From: Symsagittifera roscoffensis
Lineage: Eukaryota; Xenacoelomorpha; Acoela; Convolutidae
Reading direction: 5' to 3'
Length of the DNA stretch: 64,000 nt
Assembly (NCBI RefSeq): GCF_963678635.1
Contig: NC_087065.1
Span: 19,915,623 to 19,979,622 of the forward strand
Shown here: piece by piece, positions 33,206 to 43,445 of the stretch
Layout of the letters: each line of letters begins with the position of its first letter
Numbering within the stretch: the stretch's first letter is position 1
The notes under the pieces: generated by a model
Database searches by the model: none
Seen by the model: only the letters and a program-made list of their open reading frames with translations
Told to the model about the DNA's origin: nothing
Made by a program: the position numbers and the translations under genes

Positions 33206-33476
33206 GCTAAATGAGTTGCACCATATCAGTTCTGCTTAAACTTCTAGTGGTTTTATAGTTTATTAGTTGTTGTCCATTTTTTAACCAATTAGACAAAAAC
33301 GAGTTAAAAATTTTTAGTTTTGTTTGCATTGTCTGGTTAACAATTCATAGTTAAACAGACAAAGCAAACAAACTGAAAACTATTAACACATTTCTATATA
33401 ATTGGGAAGAAAAATGACAATTACTGACAAGATATAAAAACGCTAAGCAGAACTGAAATGGTGCAACTCATTTAGC
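33206..33476. repeat. 271-bp near-complete fold-back element (MITE-like)
   Basis: The left arm starts GCTAAATGAGTTGCACCAT at 33206 and the right arm ends as its reverse complement at 33476. Pairing extends nearly to the centre (GGTTAACAATTCATAGTTAA), with inner matches such as TTTTGTTTGCATTGTCTG against CAGACAAAGCAAACAAACT. Transcribed, it would form a long hairpin. No ORF is present, so it is most likely a non-autonomous fold-back or MITE. Confidence 0.75.
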
Positions 33477-33541
33477 AAAACTTCAGTCTTTTTAAACAAA
33501 AAGTACGAAAATGTTCGAGACCAGCTAATGTGTAGTCGGAA

Positions 33542-33611
33542 TATTCAGGGCTTCGCCCTGATATGTGAGCAGTCTTGTTCAAATTACCCCAACTTTCTAA
33601 AAAACCATCTA
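33542..33611 (-). repeat. Short dispersed repeat with palindromic end (copy 2, opposite orientation)
   Basis: This is the reverse-complement relative of 30782-30852. It carries TCAGGGCTTCGCCCTGATA at one end and TAGATGGTTTTTTAG-like sequence (in reverse) at the other. The loop bases differ but the stem is kept, suggesting that the hairpin matters to the element. Confidence 0.55.
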
Positions 33612-34373
33612 GATATTGCGTTTTCTTCTTCGGACTAATTTGGCTCTTCTAGATATAAAAATGTTGAAAAATAGTTTTTTTTTCCTCAAAAAATCATCGA
33701 TGAATTGTGCGCAGTTCAAAATGGCAATTTACGAGATATCAATTTTGCCAACTTATCAAAAAAGGGAAGCTAATTGAATTAAGGCCAGCTAAATGCTTGT
33801 TCCGATAATGCGTTGTTAGGCAAAAACTTTATATCACATTGTACTCATTTTGTGTAGAAAAAAAAGATAACAAAATTCACTTTTTAGGAAACTTTTAAAG
33901 CAAAAAACCACTTTACACATGGTAAAAACTGAAAGCTACATTAGTTTTGGCCTGATATGAGCTGTTTTCCCTTACAAGAGAAACTGCAATATTCTTTTGA
34001 ACAAAAAAGCGTCAAGTTTTCAGGAATAACAAGTTGTTGCGACTGCATTTCCGGGCCAACTTTCCATTGCTCTATTTCTGTGTCTAATGACTAGTTATAT
34101 TAAAACGGCAATCAAATTAACAAACCCAGTCTTATCAACGCGAACCCCTGCTTGTTAGAGCAATCACACTAACAAATCTCCAGGTATTCATCGCAAATCA
34201 TTGCTGAATTCCGACTGCTTTTTAATATCTATAGAATTGTGTTTTCTTTGAAACAATTGATGAAAATTTCAAAAAAAAATGAAAAAAAATTTAAATATTT
34301 TGAGCTTTTTTGAAATAAAAATCAACCCCACACGCTGTGCAAAGTGCAAATTGACAAAGTTATTGGCTCTATT

Positions 34374-34550
34374 TCTCTCCCCCCATCCCCCACCTCACTT
34401 AAGCATCAGTTTTATGGTGTAACGCGAGGTTTTACAAGATTACATATTAGAACCAAATAAGTTTCTCGTGGCCTAATTAAACTGCATGCCAATTTTTGTA
34501 ACAATCGGACATTGTGAACAGAATATCTACCAAGAAAAGTTCGCAGGTGG
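34374..34550 (+). repeat. Diverged copy of the poly-C repeat family
   Basis: It has the family order: CCCCCCATCCCCCACCTCAC, GTGTAACGCGAGGTTTTACA, then CAATCGGACATTGTGAACAG, and ends in GCAGGTGGG. It matches the 22883-23090 half and, in reverse complement, the 4613-type units. No coding potential is seen. Confidence 0.6.
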
Positions 34551-34892
34551 GTAAAAAAATCTAACTTTGCATGTAGCAAAGTATTAAAAAGACCATAGCA
34601 TTCATCATTTCAACTTGAAACTATTTTTAAGACGGATAAAACTCCCCTTTTGCGTTAATAGTGGGAAAAATATCGCGCGTTAATTGTCCAAAGTTGGCTC
34701 AAATTGTCTCACAGGTGAAATATCTTTCAAGGCAACCATACTTGTTCTACGGCTAAAGGCACAACCAACGTTCTAATTAGATCATTTTTTTGTTTTAATT
34801 TCTTTTTACATATCAGAAACCCAAGCATTAAGAAACATAATTTTTTGAATTCTCTGCATTTTAGTTATTACTTACGGTTAGTTTATAGTCCC

Positions 34893-35045
34893 CTATCCTA
34901 CTGCTAACAGCACAACCCACCCTCCTAAGCTGACGCCCAATTTGGCCAGCACTGGGAATCCCTCGTCATAGTCATCTCCTACGCCATGGAAATGCACCGT
35001 AGCATTTGGCGGATTCGTTATTGGACCCATAGTAGGAAGTTCCAT
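34893..35045 (-). CDS. Small predicted single-pass membrane protein, paralogue B (50 aa)
   Basis: The ATG is in a good context (AACATAATGG) and the stop is TAG at 34893-34895. The protein has a polar N-terminus (PTMGPITNPPNATVHFHG), an acidic patch (DDYDEGF) and a C-terminal hydrophobic segment (LAKLGVSLGGWVVLLAVG). It aligns along its whole length with paralogue A at 4321-4479, with the strongest identity in TMxPxTxPPN and GGWV. Both end at the same point, and the 12 bases around the stop (GGATAGGGGACT) are also shared. Function is unknown. Expression is not shown, and it could be one exon of a longer gene. Confidence 0.5.
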   Translation of the reverse strand: MELPTMGPITNPPNATVHFHGVGDDYDEGFPVLAKLGVSLGGWVVLLAVG

Positions 35046-35879
35046 TATGTTCTATGTCAGCTTGTATTTCTATTACGAATGATGGTTTTCTTTTCCCTAT
35101 CGTATTAGTTATTTGAATGGTACCTTAATTATCAACCCTTCTAATTGAAAAAATAACCATGTTTTTGAGAAGTTTATCCTGGAGGACTTTTAAAGATACG
35201 GTGCGCTGAAAAAAAAACAAGTGAAAACTCGACTAGGTTAGAAGTATTTCGAGTTTACAATTTTCTCAAACACCGCAACGACAGCGCGCTCTACAAATAT
35301 TGTAGGTCATTGAGTTGCGTCAAAAAAAACAAATTCGTGGAATCAAAAAACTTAGTGTTACCAAAAGGTCAAAAAGAAAACTTCTCCTTTGTCCGGCAAT
35401 ATTTGATTTAATATAAAATGGGAAAGAAAACGAAACAATTTTTTGAGTTCGAGTTTCAACCAGCAGCTGTTAATCACCTTGTTGTATTCAGTTCAAAACA
35501 TGATTTTAGCACGTTTTTCCTTACGCTGACAGCGAGATTTGTTTTGCTCCTACTTCCTATTATGATCAATGCGAGTGAAACCGAATCCCAAATTGCAACA
35601 GGAACTTTGATCTAATTGAACTACCTAAACAGGGAAAGTAAGCCGCGCTAAACTGATCTTAATAGGGGAAATTGATGAGAATAGGGTCATTAAAAAGCGT
35701 ATATGAGGATTTTAAAGGTGAAAACGTTTTACTCATTTTTAAAAAAATTTAAAACAATGTTTTTTGTAGCTTCTCCAACGAAGATGGAAACGGACCTTCG
35801 CAATACTTGCGACAAAGCACAAACATAAAAATTTTATATCGAATAAAATGAAAAACGCTCAAGAAAAACCAGTTGAACC

Positions 35880-37110
35880 AAAATTTCGGTATGTCTCGAT
35901 AAAAAATGAATATGGGCTCAGCTAATAAATTTGGAAGCACATGTTTGATTTTTTTGATTTTTTGTGTTGATGCGGGATGAAAAGGGTAATTTCAGAAATT
36001 GTACTTTGCCCAAAACCTTAGTTGTTTCTCTACTAAAAAATAAGTGAGAAGAGTGAAAACTTTTGAGATATTGGAATTTTCCCAAGAACATAACAATTTT
36101 TTTCACAAACAAATTAAGAAGTGACCGCTTTTGCAGGAAAAACTTTCGCACCGGGTTCCTTCAAATGATTTTTAAACCGCACATTTGATAGGGTAGCTTG
36201 AAAGAAAGTTCAAAATGTTTCTATAAAACTTGACTTTCCAAAATCCATCACTTTTTTTCTGCAAAAAACAGGTTGTGACCGCTAATATAGAGAAAATTCC
36301 GAAAACCGGATTTTTTGATTGAACAATTAATCTGAAAATTGACACGGTGTTTTCGAGTAAAGTCAAAAAGTTTCCAAAAAACTGCATAAATTTCAAAATA
36401 TTGAGTTTTTTTGAGATCATTATTTTTTCTAAAACATTTGGGTGTAGCCAATTATAGAGATAGGTTTTCAACAAACTCTGGATAGAATTAAAACCTGTGA
36501 TAATAGATTTGGCGAGATAGTCTACAAGAAATGTAGAAAAAAAAATTATCAACAAATTTAAACAATGACATTTCCGAGAACCATAGTTTTTTGAGTAGAA
36601 AATTTGTTTGCAACCTCTTATACAGAAGAAATTCATTTTTTAATTTTGATTTAACCCAAAAATTTAGATTTGGGAGGATAGATTATGAGAAAAGTCAAAA
36701 AGTTCGAAAAGTCCAAGAAAACAGTTAACGATAAGATTTTTGACTTTTCCGAGAGCCCTTAATTTTTGTAGGAAAATTTTGAACGTAGTAAAAGATGCAA
36801 GAAAACTCTCCACAGCACATATGTTGGATTGAACTCAAAATTTAAATATGGAAGCATAGTTTTTGAGAAAAGGATAAAACAACGACTCGAAAACGATAGT
36901 TTTTTTTTAAAAAAACTTGTGAGTGGCAGCTAATGCAAGGGAGCTTCTCAATGCCCGTTATTTCCAGTGAACTTAAAATTTTATATTTGGTTTGTTTGTT
37001 TCTGCAAAAATTCGGTTCAAAAAACGGTAAAAAAATATGTTTATTCCGAGGGCTATAACTGTGTCAAAAAATTAGGCGCTGCAGGGGACTTTTCTAATTT
37101 GTTCTATTCT
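35880..37110. repeat. Diverged satellite-like tandem array, ~140-180 bp units
   Basis: Phrases recur in the same order roughly every 140-180 bases: a T-run with A-run, a 'ttg..agc(t)aatgca/atagaga' segment, 'tgattgaac.caaaattt', 'tttgg.agcatagtttttgag', 'gtcaaaaagttcgaaaa', and 'ttccgagagcc'. Examples start near 36100, 36240, 36420, 36590, 36760 and 36900. Divergence is high, so it is an old array. The unit length was estimated by eye. Confidence 0.5.
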
Positions 37111-37159
37111 TTGAAACCAGATATTTTTATTCAATACTTTTGAGCAAAACTAGAACTTT

Positions 37160-37640
37160 TGGATGTATGAAAATTTCCAAAGCGTCTCAAAAATACCAAT
37201 CCCAGAAATTTGCACAATACCTGTTTTTAGCCATGCACGAACAAATCAAGGCCAAGCAATACATTTGAAGTTTAAATTAGCAACGGAACAAAACGTACAA
37301 AGCGGAAAGAAGTCCGGCAAATCTTCAGCAAACACCAGATCAGCCAAAAAAAAGCAGATTTTATGAAAAATTAGGCGGTCTTTCTATAGATCATTTTATT
37401 TTGAAAATCGGTAGAAGGGTTTTTGAGAAAACATAACTAATTTTTTTCGCAAAAAATGATAAAATTTTCCAAAGCGTCTCAAAAAAAATAAAAACCAAAA
37501 CCCAGACATTTTTATAATACCTGTTTTTAAGATATTTTAATTTAAAAATAGCAACGGAAAAATTTAAAAAGCGGAAACAAAGCTGACGATCTTTGAGCAG
37601 ACCTCAGTTGAGCCAAGAAAGTATTCTAGAATTTTTTTAA
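37160..37640. repeat. Two-copy tandem repeat, period about 285 bp
   Basis: Copy 1 (from about 37166) and copy 2 (from about 37453) share TTTCCAAAGCGTCTCAAAA, AATACCTGTTTTTA, TTAGCAACGGAA/TAGCAACGGAA, AAGCGGAAA and a 'cagatcagccaa/cctcagttgagccaa' segment in the same order. Confidence 0.6.
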
Positions 37641-37805
37641 ATATTTGAAGTTTCCCCTGAAACTACAATGAACAGCATTTGTTATCACCAGAATATTTGC
37701 TTAAAACTCAAAACAAATCCGCAATGTGGCAATTGACTCGACAAAGCTCGAGCATATAAGCGAATGTCTGACAAATCCGGAAAAATTTTCAATTGGGTGC
37801 ATAGT

Positions 37806-37886
37806 GAAAAAAAGGTCAAGGCTTCGAAGCTCGGACCTCGGGTTCAAAAGGCGACGGTGTTACTTCTAGGCCAAGTGCGATAGTGC
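37806..37886 (-). repeat. tRNA-like SINE head (or tRNA pseudogene)
   Basis: On the minus strand there is an A-box-like TGGCCTAGAAGTAACACCG and a B-box-like GAGCTTCGAAGCC about 40 bases apart, then a T-run (TTTTTTT) that could terminate RNA polymerase III. The sequence is not a good full cloverleaf, so it is called a tRNA-derived SINE or pseudogene rather than a tRNA gene. Confidence 0.45.
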
Positions 37887-38219
37887 GAACGAACCTGAAC
37901 GTTCTTAAAGTTCAATAATCAAGCAAGTTGAAAGTTATAAAGTTGACATGGAAAAAAGTCTAGTTACCGATTACAAGACACTTTCTTAATAAATGAATCA
38001 AAAATCAACAAGCGATTTTAAAAAGCGAAGTTGTGAACTTGGCTCTTTTCGAGTTCTCCAACCCGCTCAGAAGTTAAACTTCAGAACGGTTTAAGACTTG
38101 TTCAGACAGCAATATCAGGTAAGAAAAATTATAGAAGTTTGTTCACTTGCACACGCCGAGACCCTTTTTTAAAACACCGTCCTAAAACATGCCAATTCTG
38201 ATGAGAAGGATCACTCTCT

Positions 38220-39290
38220 ATCTCATTTCACTGTTTGCTTGATTAAGCTGTGTTTATAGCTAAAACTTGAGGGACTGGATCTGACCCCTCTGACTAATTG
38301 TTATTTCATATGATGATTTTTTTCTTGTTTTTCTTTGGATATAATATTACAAAGCTTTTGAACGGAGCATTCTAAACTAATAATAGCCACTTTTGCTGTA
38401 CACTACATGCAACCTAATTACTTTCCTTCTCAATGCAGAATTAAACAATCAATTAAGAAGCCTCATTAAGAGGTGTATTGTTTTTTTTGAGCAGAATATC
38501 AGCATACATTAGCAAACTTGGGGAAACAAAATCAAATATGTCAATGAAATTATGCTGAATCTTCTCCTGATGCCGAATTAGCCTCTCTGAGTCTGTAATC
38601 AAAATTCTGAAATTCTATAAAACTTTTTTTTTTCGATTATCTTTATGCATTTTTTAGATACTTGTGGTCGCTGATTTTCTGTAAACTGCTTCCGGTCGGT
38701 TTTTGGTTATCTTGTATATCGTGACAAAACCTACGTGTTTTACATTCGGGTTAAAGAGATTGAACATTAAGAAAGGAAGCATCAGCTGTATTGTCTGGTG
38801 AGAAAAAAAATCAATAATCATTAGCAAAATTAGAAAAACAAAATCAATTCTGTCGTTGATTTTTTATCCAACAATTCGTTATAAACAAAAAATTTAAATA
38901 AATTTTCCATAATATTGAACAAACTCAACAGACAGTTCAAATGTGATAACTTTTCTTTAAATCTAGATTAAAAATATTTTAAGCATGTCCTGATAATGTA
39001 TTACTGATTGAATAGAAGTTTTTTTCCATGCATAGAGCCATGTGTGAATCACTGGTCAAAGTGACTTTGTGGAGAAAGCAAAAGTTCAAAGCAGCAAAAG
39101 TTCAATGTCATTCCTATTAAGAATTTTCCCCTCATCACATTCTCCTCTGACTAGCGAACAGCAGAGCTTAAAGCCGGGTGGTAATTGTTGAAATTTGGTT
39201 CAGTTTTCCTGCTGGTATATTTGTAAGGTAATACTTTTGAACGGAGCATTCTGTACTAATTACAGTCAGTTTTCTTGTTATTCCGACTTT
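38220..39290. repeat. Diverged duplicated segments, no gene
   Basis: CTTTTGAACGGAGCATTCT recurs near 38355 and 39234 with similar flanks (CTAATAATAGCCACTTTT versus CTAATTACAGTCAGTTTT). A second pair, 'tgtattgt...catTAGCAAAcTTgggaAAACAAAATCAA', recurs near 38470 and 38790. These look like remnants of one interspersed repeat inserted or duplicated more than once. Confidence 0.4.
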
Positions 39291-40139
39291 CAAAAAAAGT
39301 GACGTAAAATTTGTGCTCGCAATTTATCAACCTATAATTTTTCTGAATTCTCCAAAAATTTTTGCTGTCCTAAGCTCAAATTTGAAATTAAAATTTCAGA
39401 GCAAAACATTTCAATTGGGATTTTTTTTGTAAAGTTATATGGGTTTGAAGATTGCAATTTAGCAAATTCGGAACAATTGACGCGCGGTACAGTTCAGGCT
39501 ATTACCGCATTACCGGAGATTTAATCATCTTTACCGGAGATTTAATCTAAAATAATCAACTTTAACATACAGAGGTTTGGGTTGTTTTGAAAGGTTGAAA
39601 CATTTGTCAGTAGACCAAGAATGGAAAAATCAATTGAGCATGAAAAAAAAGTATCAATTCGGAAATTTTAAGATCTCAAGAATGAAAATTACATTTTGAA
39701 ACGAGACCCATTCGTTCCGACTTCCTTTTAAGTTCACTCGGAATTTTCACACAAGTGCGAAGTGAAGATTTGTATCACTTGCAATACAGCAAAACCATAG
39801 CATCGTAAACTGAAAATGAGACATTACCTTTACTCAACTTTACACAGTAAATCTTCGCGATTTCACAACCTTTACACAAGTTTTCCATGGATCTTTGCTC
39901 AAAAAATTCTTGAAATCAAAAATTCACGAGTTCAAATCACAAATGAAAAAGACTTATATCACTCAAATTATAATAATGTGGTTCCTCTGAATCGAGGCAT
40001 TAACATTCCTCTCAAAGAATAGTCCAATTTTATTGTCTCCCCACATTTCAAATTGTGTTGAGCTAGCTCTTTTTTGCGACTTGAGGCTGTTTTTTTTGCG
40101 TCTAGAACTTTCACGTGGCACCACTACTGCGTCCAAAGT

Positions 40140-40277
40140 TGGTCAGGCTGTTTTAAACCTGAAGCTAGAGATGACATGAGAGCTCTTATTCACACACTAT
40201 AGTTGTCATGGTTTTGGATCGAATAGACCATCTGACAATCTCAAAGTGAACGCCTTACCACTTTGCTAAAAGCCTCC
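40140..40277 (-). repeat. tRNA-derived SINE head
   Basis: The minus strand has an A box (TAGCAAAGTGGTAAGGCG) and a B box (GGTCTATTCGATCC) with normal spacing. An unrelated body then reads on toward 40140. A clear internal pol III promoter without a convincing cloverleaf points to a SINE. Confidence 0.5.
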
Positions 40278-40943
40278 TAATTTCGAGTTAAAATTGATTT
40301 TTGCTATCCAATTTTTTGAAGTAAAATACATATGAATACGACAAGAAAAAAATAACTATTGTTCGCGATTAGTCAAGCACTTGAGCAATTAGGTGTTGCA
40401 ATTAAAATTCAAAAAATTACTTAGCTGTAAAACATTTTTATATTGCAAGTGTTATGCGATCAAAAAAGTTTTCTACACATGACGTTTTAACAACATATCT
40501 ATCAAAAAATCAAGTGGAGAATGTGAAGCTGATGGAAGCTTCACAAAAAGGCATTCAGAAAAACAGTATTTATTCGGAGAAAAGCGGAGGAAAATGCTTG
40601 TTTTCCAAAAAGCGTTCGAATTTTCATCTCTCCAAACACACTCAGTTGAAAATAATTCTAAAAAAAAACAGCTTAGACTTTAACCGCTGGCTCTTTAACC
40701 GCTGGAAAAAGGAAAAAACATTGGATGAAATAACTTACGCTGGGAAAAGAAACAAGCGTTGTTAAGCCCTAGAAGCGTTTGAAAAACGCTTACTTCTGAA
40801 AGTTTTCTTCAGAAAAAAATATGTTGAAAACTTAATTTTTATAAGAATTCAAACTACAGAGTAGACTTGCTTTTGACTATTTCATCAAAAATGAAATCAT
40901 CATAAAAAGACTAATTGCCCATCGAGCCAAAAAAACTGGCGTT

Positions 40944-43440
40944 GCTAATTCCTACATTATCTTTGAGTTACAAAAAAAAGTTGAAAATCTCAAGCCAACC
41001 CGTACCCAGTTATTATAGTCACAGTAAACTAAGCAAAAAATTTTGAACGCAGTGACAAAGCAAAGTTTGCGTTTGTGCGAGACGAAACAAGCAATATAAG
41101 ATTGGTACAGGAAAAATCAAAACATTACCAAATGCTCAATATAAACGAGGGGAGAAACCAAACATAGAAATAAAACAGTGGGTGAAGGATAACTTCACTC
41201 AATTATGCATCAGAATTGGAAAAGCAAAAAACCACGTGATGAAAACAAAGTTTATCCCAAACGCGACTCCTATACAGCAAAAGTGACGCCGAATACCAAT
41301 ACACTTTCAGGAACCAATCGAAAAAGAATTGAACAAACTGATAGATGAGAAACATATTAAAAAAATGGACAAATGTTCAGACAAACAGTTCATCAGCCCG
41401 ATCGTAATTACCGTAAAGGAAGATCAAACTGTAAAACTGGCGTTAGCTTTGAAGAAAACTAACAAATTTAATTATATAAAACAAACGTCAAATGCCAAAT
41501 ATAGAACTGCTATTAGACAACATCGCGCAAACCATAAAATCTGTTTCAAAAGAGCAAACATTATTCTCAGTGAGGGAACAACAACTTTAAAAGAAAGGCA
41601 GAAAACATAGAAAAACTAGCTCCATCAAAAACATTCAAGCAACTGAAAAGTTTTATGGGCTCAAAACAACATCTCACAAGATACATCTCACATCTGGCAC
41701 GAGCCGGCGCGGCACTGCGTTCCCTGCTAAAAAAGACAGAAAAACATAAACCATTAGATTGGACACGAGAACATGACATAACATTTAAAAAGATTAAAAA
41801 GTTAGTTTCAAAAATCACGCAAAATACAAATTTTGATCAGAATCTTGAAACCCGCGAGGTTTGCGACGCACCACTTTTTGGTCTAGGCGCAGCTCTACAA
41901 CAGAACACATCAGAAGGTTGGGTGGCAATTGCGTACGCGTCAAAATTTTTAAGTCCTTTGGAAAAAACAATACTCACTAAACGAACTTTAGCGTCGCATG
42001 GGCAATAGAACACTATTTGTACGGAAAAATTTTACTGTCATCACAGACCACCACACTTTAATCAGCGCATTGCGCGCAAGCGAAAGATCAAAAACTAGTC
42101 AAAATTGACTCTAATCCCTATCAACTTTGACATAAAAACGCTTGGCGGGGAAAAAATGGAGTGAATTGACTATAAGTCCCAAAATCCGGTTGGATTAGCA
42201 ATACCACCTAGTGAGTATGATCAAGAACTTATGATGCGCATGGCGTCAATCAACTCATTTATAATTAATCTTGAAATGATTGACAACTTAATTTTAAGCC
42301 AACTGGCTAATCAGAAGCGAGCACCTAATCGACTGATCAAAAATTCGCGAAAACTGAAGGAACGCTAACAAGCCAAACTAAATTTCAAGTGCATTCCAAA
42401 CATTTCAAAAAACTCACAAACGATCAAGCACCTCAACAAAATTTCAGTCAATCCATCACAATTTTTTCCAATATCAAGTCGAAAGTAAATATAAGAGTAC
42501 TGCGTGAGCTGCGTGGACCCAACCACAGCCAGCCAAGAGGAAACCCATCCAAACGTGGAAACACCCACAATTACATCAACGCACGCGTGGGAACAACAAC
42601 AACAACTCTAACTGGAAGTCAGTCACGAAAGGGTAACAGAGGGGTTGGTAGCTACAGTCCATAAGGAAACCAACACAGAAATCGAGGAGGACACCCCACT
42701 TTACAGAAAAAACCTGGAGAGTGTTGGGAATCAATTTCATTGCCGGCGCAGCACGAAAAGACCGGAACATGGGCTCACTGCTCAACTTCGTGAAAAAACG
42801 AGACCGAGAAGCCCTCAAGCTGTCTTTTGGTCAGTACTCGTACAATATACGAAACTGCCTACACGTGCGAGAGGATTGCCTGCTCATCGAGAAAGGGATT
42901 GTCCTCCCTACTAAACTCCGACAGACAGTGTTCGATAGTGTTCATCTCACTCACCCCTGATCGGCGGCCATGCTAGATTTCTGCCAACACATCTGGTTCC
43001 CCCCCTATCCACAGTCAATGGGGCTGATGGCACAAGGATAACGGCAATGTACCGAACAAGGTAAAAACTTGAAACCAATAATAGGCAAACAAAATTCATT
43101 CCAAATGGAACGTGTTGTCGAACTTGGCGAAGAGCTACAATTAGATTTTGCAGGACCCCTCCCGGGTGAAATAAATAAAGACGAACTAGTTGCTATGGAT
43201 AAAAGGTCAAAATTGCCAACGGCTGAGGTAGTTTCGAACACGGCGGCAGACGTCGCATTGAAATTTATGCAACGCTATATATCAAACAACGGAGTACCAC
43301 TCAAATTAAGATGCGACGATACACAAACATTCTGAGCCAGAAAAATTTCAATTTTTTTTTGCAAATCAAATAAATTAAAACTCTTTTTTGCAACAGTAGA
43401 TAATCACAGATTAATAGGGGTAGTAGAAAGGTTGATACAA
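40944..43440 (+). pseudogene. Decayed Ty3/gypsy pol, tandem copy A
   Basis: Frames in order on the plus strand are: RT start near 41240-41420 (ATPIQQK, then a stop in place of a Gly/Arg codon, and IPIHFQEPIEKELNKLI); an RNase H segment near 41850-41960 (REVCDAPLFGLGAALQQ, AIAYASKFLSPLEK); an integrase zinc-finger region near 42890-42960 (RQTVFDSVHLTHP); and a core start near 43120-43320 (GEELQLDFAGPLPG, first catalytic Asp; LKLRCDDTQTF, second). The RT catalytic core is deleted between about 41570 and 41585. It repeats almost exactly in copy B. It is non-functional. Confidence 0.8.
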
Positions 43441-43445
43441 AACAC

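Larger units (their letters stand above)
35100..37800. other. AT-rich region with diverged tandem repeats, no recognised gene
   Basis: Apart from the repeats listed separately, it holds only short open frames. The one at 35418-35615 has a hydrophobic stretch (FFLTLTARFVLLLLPIM) but no known family. No splice-supported exon was found. Confidence 0.4.

Noticed and set aside
35418..35615. Small membrane protein
   Set aside because: One hydrophobic stretch in AT-rich sequence, with no paralogue, splice signal or family resemblance.
37806..37886. Functional tRNA gene
   Set aside because: A and B boxes exist but acceptor and anticodon stems do not form properly. SINE or pseudogene is the better call.
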